Assembly (NCBI RefSeq): GCF_000425125.1
Contig: NZ_KE384306.1
Coordinates: 521,705 to 585,704 of the forward strand
Length of the DNA stretch: 64,000 bases
Direction: 5' to 3'
Source: Paenibacillus taiwanensis DSM 18679
GTDB lineage: Bacteria; Bacillota; Bacilli; Paenibacillales; Paenibacillaceae
The notes under the pieces are model-generated. The model did not search any database, had not been told where the DNA came from, and was given only the letters and a program-made list of their open reading frames with translations. Below are positions 63,594-64,000 of this stretch, one piece after another. Both the position numbers and the translations under genes were made by a program. Every line of letters begins with the position of its first letter. Positions within the stretch are counted from its first letter, which is position 1.

Positions 63594-64000
63594 ATGAATC
63601 GTCGAATTATTGATTTTCATTGTGATGTACTATATAAGATGCTGTACGAGGGCAAGTTGAACATGCTGCAAGAAGATCTTATGGACGTCACGCTTCCAAG
63701 ACTTCAACAAGGAAATGTAGGCATTCAGGTACTTGCATTATTTCTTGAGCCTCATTTGCTGACAGGCCCGCCACGGTTCTCGCAAGTACTGCGTGCCATT
63801 GATCTTTACCGAGAACACATTCAGTCACACAAGGATGTGATTGACGTTCGCTGGCAGGAAGATTTGGCACGATGGGAGGAACAGCCGGATAAGCTTGGAA
63901 TGATTTTGTCCTTGGAAGGTGTTGATGCACTGGAAGGCGATATGGTGTATCTACGTACGATATACGAGCTTGGAGTACGATTCCTAGGGCTTGCATGGAA
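63594..64000 (+). CDS. Membrane dipeptidase (M19 family), 3' end outside window
   Basis: ATG 63594 after AAGGAAGG opens a frame that stays open to the window end (135 codons visible). It begins MNRRIIDFHCDVLYKMLYEG, where DFHCD matches the first zinc-binding element (HxD) of renal-dipeptidase-like enzymes, and continues with ILSLEGVDALEGDMVYLRTI and YELGVRFLGLAWK, matching the EG(A/V)-containing and LGVR-LTH segments of the family. It hydrolyses dipeptides in known members. The C-terminal two thirds are not visible. Confidence 0.88.
   Translation, partial: MNRRIIDFHCDVLYKMLYEGKLNMLQEDLMDVTLPRLQQGNVGIQVLALFLEPHLLTGPPRFSQVLRAIDLYREHIQSHKDVIDVRWQEDLARWEEQPDKLGMILSLEGVDALEGDMVYLRTIYELGVRFLGLAW

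Overview
The window is a continuous, almost entirely + strand stretch of core chromosome from an endospore-forming, flagellated Gram-positive bacterium of the Firmicutes. Gene order follows the Bacillus subtilis segment cheA - sigD - rpsB ... polC - nusA - infB ... pnp ... dpaAB - asd - dapG - dapA ... spoIIIE ... pgsA - cinA - recA - rny - ymdB - spoVS. Moderate base composition, frequent TTG/GTG starts, recX directly after recA, and a spore cortex-lytic enzyme gene after spoIIIE suggest a Paenibacillus-like member of the Bacillales. This placement is inferred from gene content and synteny; no search was run. I see no insertion sequence, prophage, CRISPR array, tRNA or rRNA gene.

Layout. (1) 1-7109: tail of the motility/chemotaxis operon (cheA, cheW, cheC, cheD, a small membrane protein, sigD), then a FapA-like DUF342 gene and three poorly characterised genes in the position swrB occupies in B. 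subtilis. (2) 7122-16047: translation and envelope genes rpsB, tsf, pyrH, frr, uppS, cdsA, dxr, rseP, and a proS of the archaeal/eukaryotic-like type. (3) 16173-29738: polC, the rimP-nusA-rnpM-ylxQ-infB-rbfA-nrnA-truB transcription/translation cluster, ribF and rpsO. (4) 30006-35155: pnp, a YlxY-like deacetylase homologue, an M16 peptidase and dut. (5) 35389-40256: dipicolinate synthase dpaA/dpaB with asd, dapG and dapA, so the lysine/dipicolinate pathway is clustered. (6) 40677-47522: RNase J, a TepA-like protease, ylzJ, spoIIIE and a SleB-like cortex-lytic enzyme. (7) 47704-57797: M16 pair ymfF/ymfH, an SDR, ymfJ, ymfK, rodZ-like ymfM, a 55-residue membrane protein, a YajQ homologue, rimO, pgsA and cinA. 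(8) 58208-64000: recA with a LexA box, recX, rny, ymdB, spoVS, and the start of a membrane dipeptidase gene.

The genes serve growth (ribosome, RNA decay, replication, phospholipid and isoprenoid synthesis) and sporulation (dipicolinate, DNA translocation, cortex lysis, SpoVS). Candidate sporulation promoters were read directly: sigma-G-like before sleB, sigma-H-like before spoVS, sigma-E-like before the YlxY homologue, and a weak sigma-K-like one before dpaA.

No gene set here looks like a new defence, mobile or biosynthetic system. The less explained material is mostly small or non-coding: a nested inverted-repeat region ahead of the dipeptidase gene, structured leaders of rpsB, rimP-nusA, uppS, rpsO and rny, a 55-residue membrane protein, and the uncharacterised genes between sigD and rpsB.
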